Assembly (NCBI GenBank): GCA_030418115.1
Contig: JAUHQD010000001.1
Location: 620,001 to 684,000, forward strand
Source: Alteromonadaceae bacterium BrNp21-10
GTDB lineage: Bacteria; Pseudomonadota; Gammaproteobacteria; Enterobacterales; Alteromonadaceae
Reading direction: 5' to 3'
DNA: 64,000 bases
Shown here: piece by piece, positions 26,578 to 36,898 of the stretch
Layout of the letters: each line of letters opens with the position of its first letter
How positions within the stretch are numbered: position 1 is the first letter of the stretch
Translations under genes and position numbers: made by a program
Notes under the pieces: model-generated
What the model saw: only the letters and a program-made list of their open reading frames with translations
Database searches by the model: none
What the model was told of the DNA's origin: nothing

Positions 26578-28589
26578 TCTTCCGTCGCCTCAAAAGCCAA
26601 CAGGGCAACACCGCCTTCAACTAAGTCGCCTGTTGCACAGTAAAACTCGATTACTATACCTGCTGCGGGGGCCTTGATGCTATGTTCCATTTTCATGGCT
26701 TCTAAAATCATGAGTGGCTGATCTTTTTCCACTAAGGTATTGGGCTCAACCAATAGGCTGATGACCGTACCATTCATCGGTGCATTAAAACCGCTGTTGG
26801 AGGCGTCATTGTCATGGTTGCCTGTATCTGGAGTCGCGTATTTATAATGCAGCGCATGCTGGTGCATGAACACCGAAAAATCATTGTTATCACTATGAAT
26901 GACAGCAGAAAAACGATGACCATTAATTACCGCAATGAGCTGCTCTTGCTGAAACTGCCCCGTGCAATGAAATACGTTATCGGCCACTGTGATGGTGAAT
27001 TGCTGATGTTGGTTATGCTGCTGCACGCGAACCACATGAGATTTACCGGCCAGTATTATTGTTAACAACTGCTCATGGCTCTCATTGGCACGCCAACTGT
27101 TGTTGGACTGCCATGGGGAATAATTGTCGTTACTGTTAACGACGGCTTTAGTCTTTTGCTGTTGTAATACTGTGGTTAATGCAGCTAAGGCCAAATCTTG
27201 TGGATTAAAGTCTGTATCCGTAATAAATAATTTTTGTTGATGCTGCTCAATAAAATTGGTGGAAAACTCAGTGGTACTGTCTGCGGCATTAATAAAGGCT
27301 GGGTGGGTACACAAGTTATACAGAAAATTAATGTTGGTAGTAACGCCTTTAATTTTGTAGGCAATCAACGCTTGTGATAAGCGTTGTAGAGCGCGGTTAC
27401 GATCTTCATCCCATACAATAAGCTTGGCAATCATCGGGTCATAAAATACCGAGACTTCATCGCCTTGACGCACGCCAGTATCAACCCGTACATGACGACT
27501 TTCCAGTGGTGGTTGATGTAAACTAAGCACGCCGGTGGCGGGCAAAAAATCATTTTCCGGATCTTCTGCGTAAATTCGCGCCTCAAAAGCATGACCATTA
27601 AGTTGCAGTTGTTGTTGCGCTAAGGGCAATGTTTCGCCCGCGGCAATACGTAATTGCCACTCTACCAAATCAATACCCGTAATCATTTCCGTTACCGGAT
27701 GTTCTACCTGCAAGCGGGTGTTCATTTCCATAAAGTAAAATGAACCATCGATATCATATAAAAATTCAACGGTACCGGCGCCGACATAGCCAATACTATT
27801 GGCAGCTTGCAATGCGGCCACACCCATGGCATCACGGGTCTCTATATTTAAACCGGGGGCAGGGGCTTCCTCAATGACTTTTTGATGACGACGCTGTACA
27901 GAACAGTCCCGTTCAAACAAGTACACACCATCGCCGTGCTGATCACAAAATACCTGAATTTCGATGTGGCGTGGTTGAGTTAGATATTTTTCCACCAGCA
28001 TTTTGTCATCGCCAAAGCTAGACTCCGCTTCCCGCTTGGCGGCTGCTAATGCTTGGCTGAATTCTTTGGCCTGCCAAACGGTACGCATGCCTTTACCACC
28101 GCCGCCTGCGGTGGCTTTTAATAGCAGCGGGTAGCCAATGGTATCGGCTTCGGCTTTTAAGGTCTCTTCTGCTTGGTCTTCGCCATGATAACCGGGCACC
28201 AATGGTACTCCCGCTTGCTGCATGATGTTTTTAGCGTTGGCTTTGGAGCCCATTGCTTTAATGGCATCCACTGGTGGCCCAATAAACACCAAGCCTTGTT
28301 GTTGGCATTGGCAGGCAAAATCGGCGTTTTCAGAGAGAAAACCATAGCCCGGATGTATTGCCTCCGCGCCGGTATCCAATGCTGCTTGTAGAATTTTGTC
28401 GCCAAGTAAATAGCTTTGCTTAGAGGGCGAGGGGCCAATATATATGGCCTCATCGGCTAATTGCACATGCAGTGCATGTTGGTCGGCATCGGAATAGACA
28501 GCCACGGTTTTAATCGCCATTTTGCGAGCAGTTTTAATTATGCGACAGGCTATTTCACCCCTGTTGGCAATTAATATCTTGTTGAACAT
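26574..28589 (-). CDS. liuD: 3-methylcrotonyl-CoA carboxylase, biotin-containing alpha subunit
   Basis: The 671-residue protein has an N-terminal biotin carboxylase (FNKILIANRGEIACRII, ATP-grasp with GGGGKGMR near 166), a central BT region, and a C-terminal biotinyl domain with EAMKMEH near residue 634. With LiuB it carboxylates 3-methylcrotonyl-CoA to 3-methylglutaconyl-CoA. A 1-bp gap from liuC and the ATGA overlap with liuE show tight operon structure. Acetyl-CoA or propionyl-CoA carboxylase subunits look similar, but the liu context settles the call. Confidence 0.95.
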   Translation of the reverse strand: MFNKILIANRGEIACRIIKTARKMAIKTVAVYSDADQHALHVQLADEAIYIGPSPSKQSYLLGDKILQAALDTGAEAIHPGYGFLSENADFACQCQQQGLVFIGPPVDAIKAMGSKANAKNIMQQAGVPLVPGYHGEDQAEETLKAEADTIGYPLLLKATAGGGGKGMRTVWQAKEFSQALAAAKREAESSFGDDKMLVEKYLTQPRHIEIQVFCDQHGDGVYLFERDCSVQRRHQKVIEEAPAPGLNIETRDAMGVAALQAANSIGYVGAGTVEFLYDIDGSFYFMEMNTRLQVEHPVTEMITGIDLVEWQLRIAAGETLPLAQQQLQLNGHAFEARIYAEDPENDFLPATGVLSLHQPPLESRHVRVDTGVRQGDEVSVFYDPMIAKLIVWDEDRNRALQRLSQALIAYKIKGVTTNINFLYNLCTHPAFINAADSTTEFSTNFIEQHQQKLFITDTDFNPQDLALAALTTVLQQQKTKAVVNSNDNYSPWQSNNSWRANESHEQLLTIILAGKSHVVRVQQHNQHQQFTITVADNVFHCTGQFQQEQLIAVINGHRFSAVIHSDNNDFSVFMHQHALHYKYATPDTGNHDNDASNSGFNAPMNGTVISLLVEPNTLVEKDQPLMILEAMKMEHSIKAPAAGIVIEFYCATGDLVEGGVALLAFEATEE

Positions 28590-28590
28590 A

Positions 28591-29400
28591 TTATTGCTCC
28601 TGTCTCCAGCTTGCCGGTCGTTTTTGTAAAAAGGCGTTTAAGCCTTCTTGTCCTTCGTCAGATACGCGTACTTCGGCAATCAGGCTACTTGTAAAATCCA
28701 GCAGCTGGCTATCAATGACTTTGTTGCTTACTTGTGGGATCAGGGCTTTGGCAATGGCTATTGCCTTAGGGCCATTTTTAAGTAAGGCGTCAGTCAATTC
28801 GCTGATAGTAGTATCTAGCTCTTCTTCGGTGACAGTGTCGCTAATTAACCCCAAACGCCGAGCACGACGTGCCGAGAAAACTTCAGCTGTTACAAAGTAG
28901 CGCCTTGCCGCACGGCTGCCAATGGCCTCAATAACATAGGGGCTAATGGTGGCGGGTACCAATCCGAGTTTCACTTCACTTAAACAAAAACGGCTGAGCT
29001 TGGTGGCAATGGCAATATCACAACAAGCAATTAAACCCACCGCACCGCCAAAAGCGATACCTTGAACCTTGGCAATAGTTGGTTTCGGCATGCTGTTTAA
29101 AATTTGTAACATGGTCGCCAGTGCCAGTGCATCCTGCTGATTTTGCTGCACGCTGTAATCGGCCATGCGTTGCATCCAGTTGATGTCTGCACCGGCGCAG
29201 AAATTTTTGCCATTTGCGGTAAGTACCATACAACGCACCGCTGGATTTTCGCCAATGTCTTTAAACAAGCTGCTTAACCGAGCGATAGTATGATCGTCAA
29301 AGGCATTATGCTTTTCAGGTCTATTCAGGGTGACGGTGGCGACACCATTGGTATCTAAGTCAAAAAGCACCCCGTTATGCTGATTATTATCTTGCGTCAT
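28591..29400 (-). CDS. liuC: Methylglutaconyl-CoA hydratase
   Basis: The 269-residue crotonase-fold enzyme has ANGKNFCAGADINWM and the oxyanion segment GIAFGGAVGLIACCDI. It hydrates 3-methylglutaconyl-CoA to HMG-CoA. I used the ATG at 29400 because AAGGA lies upstream at the right distance and the longer frame from 29445 would intrude on liuB. It is the fourth gene of the operon. It is the only obvious small enoyl-CoA hydratase in the region, which matters because the valine operon lacks one. Confidence 0.92.
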   Translation of the reverse strand: MTQDNNQHNGVLFDLDTNGVATVTLNRPEKHNAFDDHTIARLSSLFKDIGENPAVRCMVLTANGKNFCAGADINWMQRMADYSVQQNQQDALALATMLQILNSMPKPTIAKVQGIAFGGAVGLIACCDIAIATKLSRFCLSEVKLGLVPATISPYVIEAIGSRAARRYFVTAEVFSARRARRLGLISDTVTEEELDTTISELTDALLKNGPKAIAIAKALIPQVSNKVIDSQLLDFTSSLIAEVRVSDEGQEGLNAFLQKRPASWRQEQ

Positions 29401-29410
29401 GATGCTTTCC

Positions 29411-31018
29411 TTACATTCTGAAAATACCGAATTTGGTGTCGGCAATAGGTTGATTAAGTGCGGCTGAAATGGATAAGCCCAACACCATACGGGTATCCGC
29501 TGGATCTATTACACCGTCATCCCACAAACGGGCCGATGCATAGTAGGGATGCCCTTGTTGTTCGTAGGTATCAATAATAGGTTGTTTGAACTGTTGTTCT
29601 TGTTCTGCGCTCCAGTCATCGCCTTGGGCATTCTTCTGGTCACGTTTTACCTGGGCTAGTACGCCAGCGGCTTGCTCACCGCCCATTACCGAAATACGCG
29701 CGTTAGGCCACATAAACAAAAAGCGTGGGTCATAAGCGCGGCCACACATGCCGTAATTACCGGCACCAAAGCTACCTCCAATGAGTACGGTGAATTTCGG
29801 TACTTGGGCGCAGCCTACCGCGGTGACCATTTTAGCGCCGTGTTTGGCAATGCCGCTATTTTCATATTGTTTGCCCACCATAAAACCGGTGATGTTTTGT
29901 AGAAATACCAAAGGTATTTTACGTTGTGCGCAGAGCTGAATAAAATGTGCACCTTTTTGCGCTGATTCAGAAAATAGAATGCCGTTATTGGCTACAATAC
30001 CGACCGGATAGCCATGAATATAAGCAAAGCCACAAATTAACGTAGTGCCGTATAAGGCTTTAAATTCATCGAATTCGGAGCCATCAACAATCCTCGCAAT
30101 CACTTCACGAACGTCGTAACTGTGTTTGGTGTCTTTGGGGATGATGCCGTATAGCTCTTTGGCGTCGTAAAGCGGCTCGACGGGTTCGCGGGTATCCAGC
30201 TCTATGTGTTTGCGACGATTTAGTCGGCTAATGGCATCTCGGGCAATTTCCAATGCGTGATGATCATTATTGGCCAAATGATCGACTACCCCTGAGGTAC
30301 GACAATGCACATCACCACCGCCTAATTCCTCGGCGCTGACTACCTCACCGGTAGCAGCCTTGACTAGCGGTGGACCCGCTAGAAATATTGTTCCTTGGTC
30401 CTTAACGATAATTGACTCATCGGCCATTGCGGGTACGTAAGCCCCACCGGCGGTACATGAGCCCATAACTACGGCAATTTGTGGGATGTTCTTGGCAGAC
30501 ATGTTGGCTTGATTAAAGAATATGCGGCCAAAGTGATCTTTGTCTGGAAACACTTCATCTTGTCGAGGCAGGTTGGCACCGCCAGAGTCCACCAAATACA
30601 CACAGGGAAGATTGTTTTGTTCGGCAATATTTTGCGCGCGCAGATGTTTTTTAACGGTTAGAGGGTAATAGCTGCCGCCTTTGACGGTGGCGTCGTTAGC
30701 CACAATCATACATTCGTGGCCTGCAATACGACCAATACCTGCGATAACGCCTGCTGCGGGAACTACATCTTCATAGACTTGCCATGCGGCCAGTTGCGAT
30801 AGCTCTAAAAACGGCGAGCCGTGATCGAGTAGGGCATTAATGCGATCTCGCGGTAATAGCTTGCCGCGCTGTAGGTGTTTTTCACGATATTTCTCGCCAC
30901 CACCTAGCTGAATTTGTTGGATCTTGGCATACAGGTCGTCAACTTGTACCTGCATATGTGCTTGGTTATCGCTAAAATCTTGGCTGCGCACATTAATTTT
31001 GCTAACTATTTTCTTCAT
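29411..31018 (-). CDS. liuB: 3-methylcrotonyl-CoA carboxylase, carboxyltransferase beta subunit
   Basis: The 535-residue carboxyltransferase has both N- and C-terminal halves of the family, with [21 protein letters not shown] near 39-59, [13 protein letters not shown] and the late [14 protein letters not shown]. It transfers CO2 from biotin on LiuD to 3-methylcrotonyl-CoA. It sits between liuA and liuC with short gaps. Confidence 0.95.
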   Translation of the reverse strand: MKKIVSKINVRSQDFSDNQAHMQVQVDDLYAKIQQIQLGGGEKYREKHLQRGKLLPRDRINALLDHGSPFLELSQLAAWQVYEDVVPAAGVIAGIGRIAGHECMIVANDATVKGGSYYPLTVKKHLRAQNIAEQNNLPCVYLVDSGGANLPRQDEVFPDKDHFGRIFFNQANMSAKNIPQIAVVMGSCTAGGAYVPAMADESIIVKDQGTIFLAGPPLVKAATGEVVSAEELGGGDVHCRTSGVVDHLANNDHHALEIARDAISRLNRRKHIELDTREPVEPLYDAKELYGIIPKDTKHSYDVREVIARIVDGSEFDEFKALYGTTLICGFAYIHGYPVGIVANNGILFSESAQKGAHFIQLCAQRKIPLVFLQNITGFMVGKQYENSGIAKHGAKMVTAVGCAQVPKFTVLIGGSFGAGNYGMCGRAYDPRFLFMWPNARISVMGGEQAAGVLAQVKRDQKNAQGDDWSAEQEQQFKQPIIDTYEQQGHPYYASARLWDDGVIDPADTRMVLGLSISAALNQPIADTKFGIFRM

Positions 31019-31080
31019 GCCTGATTTAACCTTATGTTTATGGTCTTGTGAGTGACGAGCAGGTTGTTGCTGTTCAATAC

Positions 31081-32250
31081 TCAGGCTGATTCGTTAAATA
31101 ATTCGCGGCCGATTAGCATGCGACGTATTTCAGAGGTGCCAGCACCTATTTCATAGAGTTTGGCGTCCCTTAATAAACGTCCGACGGGAAATTCGTTGAT
31201 GTAACCATTACCGCCTAACAATTGAATCGCATCCAAGGCCATTTTGGTGGCCAACTCAGCGGCATACAAAATGGCACCTGCAGCATCTTTACGGGCGGTT
31301 TCACCTCGATCACAGGCTTTGGCAACCGTATAAACATAAGCGCGTGCGGCATTCATTTGGGTGTACATGTCGGCGACCTTGCCTTGTACTAACTGAAATT
31401 CACCTATGGCTTTACCGAACTGTTTGCGGTCATGAATGTAGGGCACGACGGCATCCATACAGGCTTGCATAATGCCCAAGGGGCCACCAGCTAATACCAA
31501 GCGCTCATAGTCCAAACCGCTCATGAGGATCTTGACGCCATCGCCTTCATTAGCCATAAGGTTTTCCGCAGGGATTAAGCAGTCTTCGAATACTAATTCA
31601 CAGGTATTGGATGAGCGCATGCCGAGTTTGTCGAGCTTCTGCGCTTGGCTAAATCCGGGCGTACCTTTTTCTACGATAAAAGCACTGATGCCACGAGAGC
31701 CACCTTTGGGATCGGTTTTGGCATAGATGATAAATGTATGGGCATCAGGTCCATTAGTGATCCACATTTTATTGCCGTTGAGACGATAGAACTCACCCTG
31801 ACGTTCGGCTTTCATGGACATACTGACCACATCGGAGCCTGCATTAGGCTCACTCATGGCTAACGCACCAATATGTTCACCACTGATAAGCGTTGGTAGA
31901 TACTTTTGTTTTTGTGCTTCGTTGCCATTACGGAATATTTGGTTAACACATAAATTAGAATGGGCACCGTAACTAAGGCCAATGCCCGCAGAAGCACGGC
32001 TGATTTCTTCCATGGCTACCACATGGGCGAGGTAGCCCATATTCGCGCCCCCATGCTCTTCGGATACGGTAACGCCAAGCAAACCCATATCGCCAAATTG
32101 GGTCCATAACTGATTTGGAAAGGCGTTGTCAGCATCGGATGATTCCGCTAAAGGTGCAATTTGGCCTTGCGCAAAAGCATTGACGTGTTCGCGTAACATA
32201 TCGATGTCGTCACCGAGATCGAAGTTTAATGTAGGGTAAGGGCTATTCAT
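31081..32250 (-). CDS. liuA: Isovaleryl-CoA dehydrogenase
   Basis: The 389-residue acyl-CoA dehydrogenase has [28 protein letters not shown] and [19 protein letters not shown]. The operon position identifies it as the enzyme that oxidises isovaleryl-CoA to 3-methylcrotonyl-CoA, passing electrons to ETF. An AAGGAA ribosome site precedes the start. A 107-bp gap separates it from liuR, so it may have an extra promoter, though I saw no operator in that gap. Confidence 0.94.
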   Translation of the reverse strand: MNSPYPTLNFDLGDDIDMLREHVNAFAQGQIAPLAESSDADNAFPNQLWTQFGDMGLLGVTVSEEHGGANMGYLAHVVAMEEISRASAGIGLSYGAHSNLCVNQIFRNGNEAQKQKYLPTLISGEHIGALAMSEPNAGSDVVSMSMKAERQGEFYRLNGNKMWITNGPDAHTFIIYAKTDPKGGSRGISAFIVEKGTPGFSQAQKLDKLGMRSSNTCELVFEDCLIPAENLMANEGDGVKILMSGLDYERLVLAGGPLGIMQACMDAVVPYIHDRKQFGKAIGEFQLVQGKVADMYTQMNAARAYVYTVAKACDRGETARKDAAGAILYAAELATKMALDAIQLLGGNGYINEFPVGRLLRDAKLYEIGAGTSEIRRMLIGRELFNESA

Positions 32251-32357
32251 TTTTATTCCTTATGTTCGACATGGATGTACCAGTTCAAATAAGCTGACAT
32301 CCGCGGGCAAGCATTTAATCTGTGTTAAATTTACGCTGCCCTATATTGTTTAATTAA

Positions 32358-32741
32358 TTATGATAAATCGGCTAAATCCTCACGACAGCGCTGTTCAACA
32401 TCGTCCAATTCATTCATCAGTAAATGTATATCTTCTAGTTGTTGATTTAATACACTGCGTTTTTCTTCGGTCATTTTTAACATGGCCTGTAATTGCGCAG
32501 CTGAATTTTGGTGGCTGTCGTACAGTTCAAACAAGGTTTTGGTTTCGGCTAAACTAAAACCTAAACGTTTACCGCGCATGATTAGCTTTAGTCTTACACG
32601 ATCTTTTTTAGTGTAGATCCGGGTTTGTCCGTTGCGACTGGGGTTAAGTAACCCTTGCTCTTCATAAAATCGAATGGAGCGGGTGGTAACGTCAAATTCT
32701 TTTGCCAGTTCGCCAATGCCGTATTGAATGTCGTTTGTCAT
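32358..32741 (-). CDS. liuR: MerR-family regulator of branched-chain amino-acid catabolism
   Basis: The 127-residue MerR-type protein has the winged helix YGIGELAKEFDVTTRSIRFY and a C-terminal coiled coil, with no metal-binding cysteine cluster. LiuR is the known regulator of liu and related operons in gammaproteobacteria and acts mainly as a repressor relieved by CoA intermediates. It is the first gene of liuRABCDE and probably controls its own promoter through the repeat at 32746-32779. Confidence 0.93.
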   Translation of the reverse strand: MTNDIQYGIGELAKEFDVTTRSIRFYEEQGLLNPSRNGQTRIYTKKDRVRLKLIMRGKRLGFSLAETKTLFELYDSHQNSAAQLQAMLKMTEEKRSVLNQQLEDIHLLMNELDDVEQRCREDLADLS

Positions 32742-32745
32742 GATA

Positions 32746-32779
32746 CTTTACGTTTACGTAATTGTTGGTTAACGTAAAG
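32746..32779. promoter_or_regulatory. candidate LiuR operator, liuR-thiolase divergent region
   Basis: TTACGT-TT-ACGTAA is a perfect palindrome at 32748-32761. CTTTACGTT (32746-32754) is also inverted as AACGTAAAG (32771-32779). The site abuts the liuR start codon and lies in the 201-bp region shared with the divergent thiolase gene. As I recall, LiuR motifs in related genera have this TTTACGTTTACGT form. The same CTTTACGTT occurs again before mmsA. Confidence 0.75.
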
Positions 32780-32942
32780 GTAAGGTAGCCCGACTTAATC
32801 GTCAAGTCGTAGCGGCTAATTATTGACTGTATCGGTAAAGGCTAAGCGAAGAGAATGTGCAGCATACTGTACATTGGTTGTATATCGCGGTCTCTTTAAC
32901 TGGTTTACAGTGGGTTAAAACTGAATATTAAATAGGTAAATT

Positions 32943-34121
32943 ATGATGAGTCAGGATTCGATTGTTATTGTCAGCGCCAAACGTACACCTATGGGCAGTT
33001 TTATGGGCGGTTTAAGCAGTGTCAGCGCGCCTGAATTGGGGGCTACTGCCATTAAAGGGGCCATGAACTTAGGTTGCGATATCGCCATCAATGAAGTGAT
33101 TATGGGTTGTGTACTACCAGCAGGTTTAGGGCAATCGCCCGCAAGGCAGGCGGCAATTAAAGCAGGTTTACCTTTAAGTGCTGGGGTTACCACTATTAAT
33201 AAAGTCTGTGGTTCCGGTATGAAAGCGGTAATGTTAGCCCATGATTTGATCAAAGCTGGTTCGGCACAGGCGATAGTCGCCGGGGGTATGGAAAATATGA
33301 GCAGTGCGCCGTATTTGTTACCTAAGGCCAGAGCGGGTTACCGTATGGGTCATGGACAAGTGCTAGATCATATGATGCTAGATGGTTTGGAAAATGCTTA
33401 TGACGGTAAAGCCATGGGCTGTTTTGCCCAAGATACCGCAGACAGTGAAGGTTTTAGCCGTGAACAAATGGATAGTTTTGCCCTAGGAAGCTTAACCAAA
33501 GCCAAACAGGCTATTGAATCTGGTGCGTTTGATTCCGAGATAACCCCAGTTACTGTAACAGGCCGTAAAGGCAGTGTTGATATAATTACTGACGAAGGTC
33601 CAGGCAATGCCATGCCAGATAAAATCCCTAATCTACGCCCAGCGTTTAAACAAGATGGCACCATAACCGCTGCCAATTCTAGTTCAATTTCAGATGGTGC
33701 CGCAGCGCTGTTAGTGATGTCAGAAAGTTACGCCAAGCAATTGGGTTTGCAGCCACTCGCGCGTATTGTCGGTCATGCTACTCACTCCATTGAACCTGAG
33801 CATTTTACCGTTGCGCCAGTGGGGGCCATGCAAGCATTGTTGAATAAGGTGGACTGGTCTACGGATGATGTGGATCTATTTGAAATTAATGAAGCCTTTG
33901 CCATGGTCACCATGTTAGCGATGAAACAACTGCAGTTAGATGCATCTAAAGTGAATGTTCACGGCGGTGCTTGTGCTTTAGGGCATCCTCTTGGCGCATC
34001 AGGCGCGCGTATTATTACGACACTGGTGCATGGGTTAAAACATCATAATCTCAAAAAAGGCGTAGCCTCTTTGTGTATTGGTGGTGGTGAAGCCACTGCA
34101 ATTGCCATCGAGATGTTTTAG
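32943..34121 (+). CDS. Acetyl-CoA C-acyltransferase (thiolase)
   Basis: The 392-residue thiolase has the nucleophilic cysteine C89 in NKVCGSGMK, NEAFAMV with the general-base histidine nearby, and the second cysteine in GGACALGHPLGASG. It can cleave acetoacetyl-CoA from leucine breakdown, or 2-methylacetoacetyl-CoA from isoleucine. In related bacteria the equivalent gene heads the mmsA (ivd) operon. Here it is separated from mmsA by two minus-strand genes. Its stop codon overlaps the stop of the gene at 34118. Confidence 0.9.
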   Translation: MMSQDSIVIVSAKRTPMGSFMGGLSSVSAPELGATAIKGAMNLGCDIAINEVIMGCVLPAGLGQSPARQAAIKAGLPLSAGVTTINKVCGSGMKAVMLAHDLIKAGSAQAIVAGGMENMSSAPYLLPKARAGYRMGHGQVLDHMMLDGLENAYDGKAMGCFAQDTADSEGFSREQMDSFALGSLTKAKQAIESGAFDSEITPVTVTGRKGSVDIITDEGPGNAMPDKIPNLRPAFKQDGTITAANSSSISDGAAALLVMSESYAKQLGLQPLARIVGHATHSIEPEHFTVAPVGAMQALLNKVDWSTDDVDLFEINEAFAMVTMLAMKQLQLDASKVNVHGGACALGHPLGASGARIITTLVHGLKHHNLKKGVASLCIGGGEATAIAIEMF

Positions 34122-34975
34122 AGTGAGTTTATATCAATCCATAGTTTAGGATCTGTCGGTGTCTGTGAAGGAAGCAGGGGGTTTGGAATACGATATAAGG
34201 AGCGTTTGTGGATATTCGACTTTGCAAGCGCTTCTTTATGGTCGGGATGCTCAAAGAGTAATTTATCGAGCTGGCCGTTTTCTATTGCTAAACGCAATCC
34301 TGCTTCCATGGTCTTTGCCAATTGGTGATCGTTCTTGCGTACAAAAAAATACACTGCGGTTGGGTAGTGAAGCAGAATATTTTTTTCTATGGTTAAATCC
34401 TGAGTATCGTATCTTTTAAATTCGGTATTAGCTTCAATTATTGAGCGCGGAAAATAATCAAAGTGTCCGGCGTTGAGTGTTTTATAAATAGTGTTCATCC
34501 ATGAGGTATTTTCAACGTTAAAACCATTCATTTTCAGTATGTCGGCGTCGACCCAATCTTTGCCTTGTACCGCGACTAGTGATTTAATGTTGTCCAGTGC
34601 CATATTCGCGGTGAAATAAGATTGACTTTGTTTGCGTATTACAAAAACACGATACCCTAATAACCCTTTAAGTAATGGGATACGTATCGGCAATGCCTGA
34701 TTTTCCATATTAATACTGGTCATAGTCCACATCACATCAATCTCACCATCGCTTAAACTTTTTAATACTCGTTTATGGCTCATCGGGATGTCGACAGAGT
34801 TGGTGACATAGTCGGTTGAGGTACTTTGCAAGGCTAAATCTAATAGTGATACATAGTAATTATTTAAATAATCAACACTGTGCGCTGTATTATCCACGTA
34901 CTTAATTTCAACAGTGGCAGCGAATGCGGAATGCCAAAAAAGTAATATGCAACAAAGACAAACGTTAATTTTCAT
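34118..34975 (-). CDS. Periplasmic solute-binding protein, type 2 (SBP_bac_3/PBPb-like)
   Basis: The 285-residue product has a signal peptide (cleavage near AFA at residue 19) and a two-lobed type 2 binding-protein fold, with few recognisable motifs. No ABC permease is nearby. Its start overlaps the REC-TPR gene by ATGA (34972-34975), implying coupled translation, so it is more likely a sensory binding protein than a transporter part. Its stop (34118-34120) overlaps the convergent thiolase stop, leaving no room for a terminator between them. Confidence 0.72.
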   Translation of the reverse strand: MKINVCLCCILLFWHSAFAATVEIKYVDNTAHSVDYLNNYYVSLLDLALQSTSTDYVTNSVDIPMSHKRVLKSLSDGEIDVMWTMTSINMENQALPIRIPLLKGLLGYRVFVIRKQSQSYFTANMALDNIKSLVAVQGKDWVDADILKMNGFNVENTSWMNTIYKTLNAGHFDYFPRSIIEANTEFKRYDTQDLTIEKNILLHYPTAVYFFVRKNDHQLAKTMEAGLRLAIENGQLDKLLFEHPDHKEALAKSNIHKRSLYRIPNPLLPSQTPTDPKLWIDINSL

Positions 34976-36615
34976 ATTGGTTGTTCATCTTCTTTGGGTT
35001 GGTGTATTTCTATATCTTTATTGAGTTTTGACTGAATTTCTTGAAAACGTTTTTTGTTGGATTCTGAAAGTGTATGGCGTTTAAGTTCCTGAAAAATTTC
35101 CATGGATACCACTTGTTTGTGAGTACCAATACGTGCCTCTACCATGGATTGCAGTAAATTGATCAGAAAAGCGGGTTCACTGGGAAACATTAAATAGGCC
35201 TGATAAAACAAGTCGATGGCATGTTTGAACTCATCCTCACCGAATAACTTTAATCCTCTTTTGTTAAATTCTAATGCACGGGTTTTTTTATCACCTAGAG
35301 TTTCTTCATTTTTCAGAATACGCATTGCCGTGACGGCTTTGTCATTTTCATCATTGAGTTTAGCCATTTGTATATCACAGGCATGCATAAATTCCGATGC
35401 CATAGCAGTATCGCCTACACTATTCCAAACACTTGCCGCATCTGAGAGTAGGGCTACGTCGGCGTTTTCAACATCGCGCATACCTTCTTGTTTTAATATT
35501 TCTAGTGCTTTGTCTTCATTGTTATCAAGGATAGCAACTACTGCATTCATGTAATTACGTTTTAGGTTAAGATTTTCATCTTGGCTGCGCCGCGCCGCGC
35601 TACCAATCAATAATCGGGCATTTTGTAACGCATTCTCACGTTCTTTACCTGAACATTTTTCTGCCGCACCCATATGGCAGCGCGCTAACTCTAGTGATAG
35701 TTCTGAAAAACGCTCGCGAAAATTGCGAAACGATTCGCGCTTCTTTTCTACTAGCTCAATGGCTCTATCATCGAGTCCTTGGGTTTGAAATAAGTGTACT
35801 TTTAGTTTTGTCGCGGTAATGGATAAGTCGCCGTCTTTGATTTTATCCATGTAAGTAAGGGCTGTATCGTAGTCGGTTTTTTTGATGTTAATCCGCGCCA
35901 ACCACTCACAGGCCTTATCTTTGGTCAGTTTGGTGCCTAACATTGACTCCAGAGCAGCTTCGCTTTCTTCCATTTTGTTATCTAGGTACAAACTGTGGAT
36001 CAGTCCCCATTTAGCCCATACCACTTGATCGGAGCCATCTAATACTTTTTGATACAGCGCACTAGCTTTGGAAAATTGTCCAGTAGCAATTAATAACCTT
36101 GCTCTTAACTTATTTAAAGCGCCGACGCTTTTGGGTAACTGCTTATTGCGTATAACGTCTTCTAATAGTTCAAGGGCTTGATGGTTATCCTGTTTATCCA
36201 TGGCGTCATACACTGGGCTAAGACGTTGTCTTAAGGTCCAGATAGTTGCGACAGTCTTTTCGAGACTACGTATGGTATAGGGCTTTAAAATTACCGCATC
36301 CGGGTGCACATCAACTATTTGTCCAACCACCATCGGCATACGCTCAGCGGTAACAAAAATGACGGCGGTTGAGGGCTTTAATATGCCAGCTTGTTGTAAT
36401 TCTTGAACGACTTCAACACCGTTATTATTCAGCTCAAGATGGTAGTCCATCAAGATAATATGAAAATTGCGCTTATTCATGGCTTGCTTGAGTTCACGGC
36501 CATGTGAATAACAGCCAATATCATTGAATCCCATTGGCATTAGGTGATTACGCAAGTTTAGTCTGGCTGCGCCATTATCTTCAACGATGGCTACGTTTAT
36601 GTTGGATAAACCCAT
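34972..36615 (-). CDS. Response regulator with N-terminal receiver and C-terminal TPR region (VieB-like)
   Basis: The 547-residue protein has a receiver domain (residues 1-125) with acidic pocket AIVEDN, phospho-acceptor in ILMDYHLE near 57 and LKPYT, then about 400 residues of helical TPR-like repeats. There is no DNA-binding or enzymatic output domain, so output is probably by protein contact. VieB of Vibrio cholerae has this receiver-plus-TPR plan. It is co-transcribed with a solute-binding protein and no kinase is adjacent. It splits the thiolase gene from mmsA. Confidence 0.8.
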   Translation of the reverse strand: MGLSNINVAIVEDNGAARLNLRNHLMPMGFNDIGCYSHGRELKQAMNKRNFHIILMDYHLELNNNGVEVVQELQQAGILKPSTAVIFVTAERMPMVVGQIVDVHPDAVILKPYTIRSLEKTVATIWTLRQRLSPVYDAMDKQDNHQALELLEDVIRNKQLPKSVGALNKLRARLLIATGQFSKASALYQKVLDGSDQVVWAKWGLIHSLYLDNKMEESEAALESMLGTKLTKDKACEWLARINIKKTDYDTALTYMDKIKDGDLSITATKLKVHLFQTQGLDDRAIELVEKKRESFRNFRERFSELSLELARCHMGAAEKCSGKERENALQNARLLIGSAARRSQDENLNLKRNYMNAVVAILDNNEDKALEILKQEGMRDVENADVALLSDAASVWNSVGDTAMASEFMHACDIQMAKLNDENDKAVTAMRILKNEETLGDKKTRALEFNKRGLKLFGEDEFKHAIDLFYQAYLMFPSEPAFLINLLQSMVEARIGTHKQVVSMEIFQELKRHTLSESNKKRFQEIQSKLNKDIEIHQPKEDEQPI

Positions 36616-36817
36616 TAAAGTGTCAAAAAACCTTATATCGAAGTGACAAAATTCATAATATTTTCAATCTGATAATAGCAATAAAATATTTTATAAACCT
36701 AATGTTTTTCAGAGATGCTCAATAACTTGTCAGTATAACGGTGGTTAAATCATTACCACAAGACAGCAAGGGGTTAAGATATGTGTACAGTTTTTTAATG
36801 GATCTTTGTTGTTTAAG

Positions 36818-36844
36818 TTAACCTTTACGTTAACGATAGGTTAA
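36818..36844 (+). promoter_or_regulatory. candidate LiuR operator upstream of mmsA
   Basis: TTAACCT (36818-36824) and AGGTTAA (36838-36844) frame TTTACGTTAACGA. CTTTACGTT at 36823-36831 is identical to the half-site beside liuR. It lies about 55 bp before the mmsA start and a plausible TACACT -10 box follows. The spacing suits a MerR-family operator. Confidence 0.7.
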
Positions 36845-36898
36845 AGCTTTGTTAAGCTCCTACACTACTTAAGTGAAGAATTTAATCTCAGGCCACCT

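Noticed and set aside
29401-29445. Longer start for liuC
   Set aside because: It would overlap the end of liuB and adds residues not seen in the crotonase family; ATG 29400 has an AAGGA site.
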